A stretch of DNA of 47,591 nt from Peptococcaceae bacterium BRH_c23 (GTDB lineage Bacteria; Bacillota_B; Desulfitobacteriia; Desulfitobacteriales; Desulfitobacteriaceae). Within the stretch, counting starts at the first letter, position 1. Each line of letters begins with the position of its first letter. The notes beneath the pieces are model-generated. The model saw nothing but the letters and a program-made list of their open reading frames with translations. It was not told the origin of the DNA and did not search any database. The stretch spans positions 1 to 47,591 of the forward strand of contig LADV01000019.1 in assembly GCA_000961805.1 (NCBI GenBank), read 5' to 3'. The translations under genes were made by a program, and so were the position numbers. Positions 45,383-47,591 of this stretch are shown piece by piece.

Positions 45383-45802
45383 CTAAGTTTGACCGATCAC
45401 TTCAATTTTTCTAACCCCATCGATTTCCCCAAGCCCAGCCAATAAATTCTCGGGGGTATCAGCCATGCCAGCAGTTTCAATCGAAATGGAAACATTGGCT
45501 ACTCCTTGCAGGGGAATCCCTTGATTAATCGTCAGGACGTTGCCTTTAACCGAGGCAATAAAGTTTAGGACGTGGGATAGTACTCCGGCTTTATTCTCTA
45601 GAATCAAGGAAATAGTAATGATTCTTTCCCTGCTAGCCTCATAAAACGGAAATACGCCATCCTTGTATTTATAATATGCGCTTCGACTAAGCCCTACACG
45701 CTCTACTGCATCATTGATCGTTTCGACATCGCCTTTGACAAGGAGTTCTTTCACCTGTGCGGTTTTTAAAATGGCTTCGGGCAAAATACTTTTACTGACC
45801 AT
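45383..45802 (-). CDS. ACT-domain protein (PheB/UPF0735 type)
   Basis: A 139-residue protein. The N-terminal part (SILPEAILKTAQVKELL, then NDAVERVGLSRSAYYKYKDGVFPF) is the helix-turn-helix-like region of this family. The C-terminal 70 residues are an ACT domain (RIITISLILENKAGVLSHVLNFIA), which binds amino acids as a regulatory signal. The start at 45802 (MVSKSILPEA) matches the family length; a TTG at 45874 would add 24 residues without a ribosome site. It is a core chromosomal gene beyond the island. Confidence 0.85.
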   Translation of the reverse strand: MVSKSILPEAILKTAQVKELLVKGDVETINDAVERVGLSRSAYYKYKDGVFPFYEASRERIITISLILENKAGVLSHVLNFIASVKGNVLTINQGIPLQGVANVSISIETAGMADTPENLLAGLGEIDGVRKIEVIGQT

Positions 45803-45932
45803 TAAAAAATCATGGGTCTTGCCAGCCACCAAATCGCCCCAATCTATCTCAACGACATTACCTGTAATCTTCAACCATATTATAAGCTGATTTGCGTGAG
45901 TTTGGCAAGAATGATAACTGACTCATACCTGA

Positions 45933-47591
45933 TCAGAGAGTATTTCCTACCAATACCCCATCTAAAATCTTGGCTCCTCGACCCTGCTCCAAAACTGTAA
46001 CTGGGTTAATATCCAAGCTTAAGAGGCTACCCCCAGCTTCCACGGCTAATTGGCTAACACCCAAGAGTATTTCGACCAAGGCTTCTTTATCAACGGCTGC
46101 CCTTCCTCTGACTCCGTTCAATAGAGCAGCCCCTTTAATCTCCCGGAGCATATTATGAGCATCCTCGCGACTTAAAGGTACTGGTTTTAAGACTACATCT
46201 TTAAGCACTTCAACAAAAATCCCGCCCAAGCCAAACATGATCTGTGTGCCTAAAACCGGATCTCTCTGCAGCCCAATGATTGCCTCTACTCCCGGTGGAA
46301 TTTGTTCTTGGATTAAGATCCCATTGATCTTAGCTTGGGGATTATAAATCAGGCCCTTTTCCATAATTTCATTAAATTTAGCTGCTACATCCTGTGCCGA
46401 ACTGATATTAACAGCGACTCCTCCAGCTTCGGTTTTATGCAAAATATCAGGAGAATCAATCTTCATCACGACTGGATAGCCCATCTTTTCTGCAAAAGCT
46501 ACCGCGACCTCTGCATTGGTGGCAACGTATTCTTTAGTGACAGGAAGCCCGTATAGTTCTAATAATTCCTTGGTAGCATGTTCACTTAGGGCTTTGTTGC
46601 TTTCCTTAAGGGCAAGTTGAACTTTGTCTTGTCTGTCTGAATTTATTTCTCCTGCAACGGGTGTTTTCCACCTACGTTTAAAACTGGCATACTGGTATAG
46701 CGACCCCAAAGCTTTAGCTGCCCGAGCTGGAGAGTGATAGAGTGGGACTTCCGCATCCTTTAAGACGTCAAAACCCGGCTTGGCTACTTGGCCAACACTC
46801 CAACAGACAACAAGAGGTTTATCTGTATCTAAAGCCGCTTCGGCAATGTCACGGCCAATTTTTTCCGCAATTTTTCCCGTAGCCATAGTAATGGCGACGA
46901 TCAGCATATCTAATTCATCAGAAGCCAAGAGAATCTTCAGACATTTTTTGAATTCTTCTCCCTGGTTCAGGGATTGTGCTGTGACATCCACAGGGTTTTG
47001 GGCACAACCAAAGGACGGAATGACCTTCCTTACCTCTTCCTGTAAAGCTTCACTTAATTCCGGTACTTGCAAACCCCATTCTTCTGAACGATCAGCCAGT
47101 AAGATACCTACTCCACCAGACATGGTTACTATCCCTACTCTATCCCCTTGCGGCAATTTACCGGGCGCAAAGGCTTGGGCCAAGTCAATAACATCATCAC
47201 TGTCTTTGGCCTGAATGATGCCCATTTTGTCAAAGTAACTTTTGTAGGCTGCTCCCGAACCAGTTAACGCCGCTGTGTGTGTAGCGGCTGCTTTTTGACC
47301 ACTGGCAGAATTACCGACTTTTAAGGCAATAATAGGCTTGCCTGCCTCTGCTGCCTTTTCTGCAGTCTTCTTGAAGGTCTCGCCATCCCTTAATCCTTCC
47401 AAATAGGTGACGATTACTTTGCTGTTGGGATTTTCCACTACATAAGCTAAACCTTCACCTGCAGTTACATCAGCTTCATTACCTGTTGTGATAACAAAGT
47501 TAACGCCAACCCCGGCCTCTTGCAGCAAATTAAAGAGCATAAAACCCACAGCCCCACTTTGGGATACTAAGGCTACCGGGCCTGCCTTGAT
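45933..47591 (-). CDS. ADP-forming acyl-CoA synthetase (acetate-CoA ligase family), partial
   Basis: The visible 552 codons lack the N-terminal CoA-binding domain and run off the right edge; the first visible residues are IKAGPVALVSQSGAVGFMLF. The ligase-CoA domain follows (VGIVTMSGGVGILLADRSEEW, CAQNPVDVTAQ), then a C-terminal ATP-grasp domain from about 310 codons in (LLELYGLPVT, GYPVVMKIDSPDILHKTEAGGV, GLGGIFVEVLKDV). This is the fused alpha-beta form (COG1042) that makes ATP from acyl-CoA and ADP in fermenting anaerobes. It is 58 bp upstream of the maximal frame of the ACT-domain gene and may share its transcript. Core gene, not defence. Confidence 0.9.
   Translation of the reverse strand: MKAGPVALVSQSGAVGFMLFNLLQEAGVGVNFVITTGNEADVTAGEGLAYVVENPNSKVIVTYLEGLRDGETFKKTAEKAAEAGKPIIALKVGNSASGQKAAATHTAALTGSGAAYKSYFDKMGIIQAKDSDDVIDLAQAFAPGKLPQGDRVGIVTMSGGVGILLADRSEEWGLQVPELSEALQEEVRKVIPSFGCAQNPVDVTAQSLNQGEEFKKCLKILLASDELDMLIVAITMATGKIAEKIGRDIAEAALDTDKPLVVCWSVGQVAKPGFDVLKDAEVPLYHSPARAAKALGSLYQYASFKRRWKTPVAGEINSDRQDKVQLALKESNKALSEHATKELLELYGLPVTKEYVATNAEVAVAFAEKMGYPVVMKIDSPDILHKTEAGGVAVNISSAQDVAAKFNEIMEKGLIYNPQAKINGILIQEQIPPGVEAIIGLQRDPVLGTQIMFGLGGIFVEVLKDVVLKPVPLSREDAHNMLREIKGAALLNGVRGRAAVDKEALVEILLGVSQLAVEAGGSLLSLDINPVTVLEQGRGAKILDGVLVGNTL

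Overview
The window is a dense anti-phage defence island from a low-GC Gram-positive bacterium. A clostridial relative such as the Desulfitobacterium/Desulfosporosinus group (Peptococcaceae) is my best guess, based on codon use, strong AGGAGG ribosome binding sites and the flanking core genes; the genus is not proven. Almost every gene is on the minus strand. The right end (about 45.2-47.6 kb) is ordinary chromosome: a tRNA-Pro(GGG), an ACT-domain regulator and an ADP-forming acyl-CoA synthetase that runs off the window. A tyrosine-recombinase remnant pointing at the tRNA marks the probable right boundary of the island. The left boundary is not in the window.

Layout, left to right. 0-4 kb: a DUF6884-type fragment, a HEPN/Toprim-type protein, an unrecognised protein, a uracil-DNA-glycosylase-fold protein and a DUF6508-like protein. 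4.3-6.4 kb: a lone plus-strand gene fusing a phospholipase D-like nuclease to a P-loop ATPase, with its own terminator. 6.5-7.5 kb: an EVE-HNH modification-dependent nuclease. 8.2-9.7 kb: a two-gene CBASS (CD-NTase plus Cap15-like membrane effector), the effector broken by one frameshift. 9.9-24 kb: an intact BREX operon, brxA-brxB-brxC-pglX-pglZ, followed by an SNF2-type helicase where type 1 loci have brxL. 24.5-28.5 kb: a COG1112 helicase-PLD fusion resembling Mokosh type II. 28.7-31.3 kb: a tight two-gene unit of unknown function, one soluble and one membrane protein. 31.6-36.3 kb: a tight three-gene operon made of a degenerate N6-adenine methylase, an SMC/OLD-like ATPase and an HNH nuclease. 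36.3-39.1 kb: 2.7 kb without convincing genes, most of it a GC-rich set of diverged direct repeats that fold into conserved hairpins. 39-41.4 kb: a TerB-like membrane protein overlapping a second membrane-associated protein. 42-44.2 kb: a single-chain topoisomerase VI-type protein (B-like ATPase fused to A-like Tyr/Toprim), then a RelE/ParE-like toxin.

Functionally, the island stacks modification-based exclusion (BREX), modified-DNA restriction (EVE-HNH), cyclic-nucleotide signalling (CBASS), helicase-nuclease systems and several undescribed or poorly described units. The best candidates for something new are the pseudo-methylase/ATPase/HNH operon, the structured GC-rich repeat region directly upstream of it, the soluble-plus-membrane pair at 28.7-31.3 kb, and the PLD-ATPase fusion. 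All functional statements are read from sequence motifs; no database search was possible.
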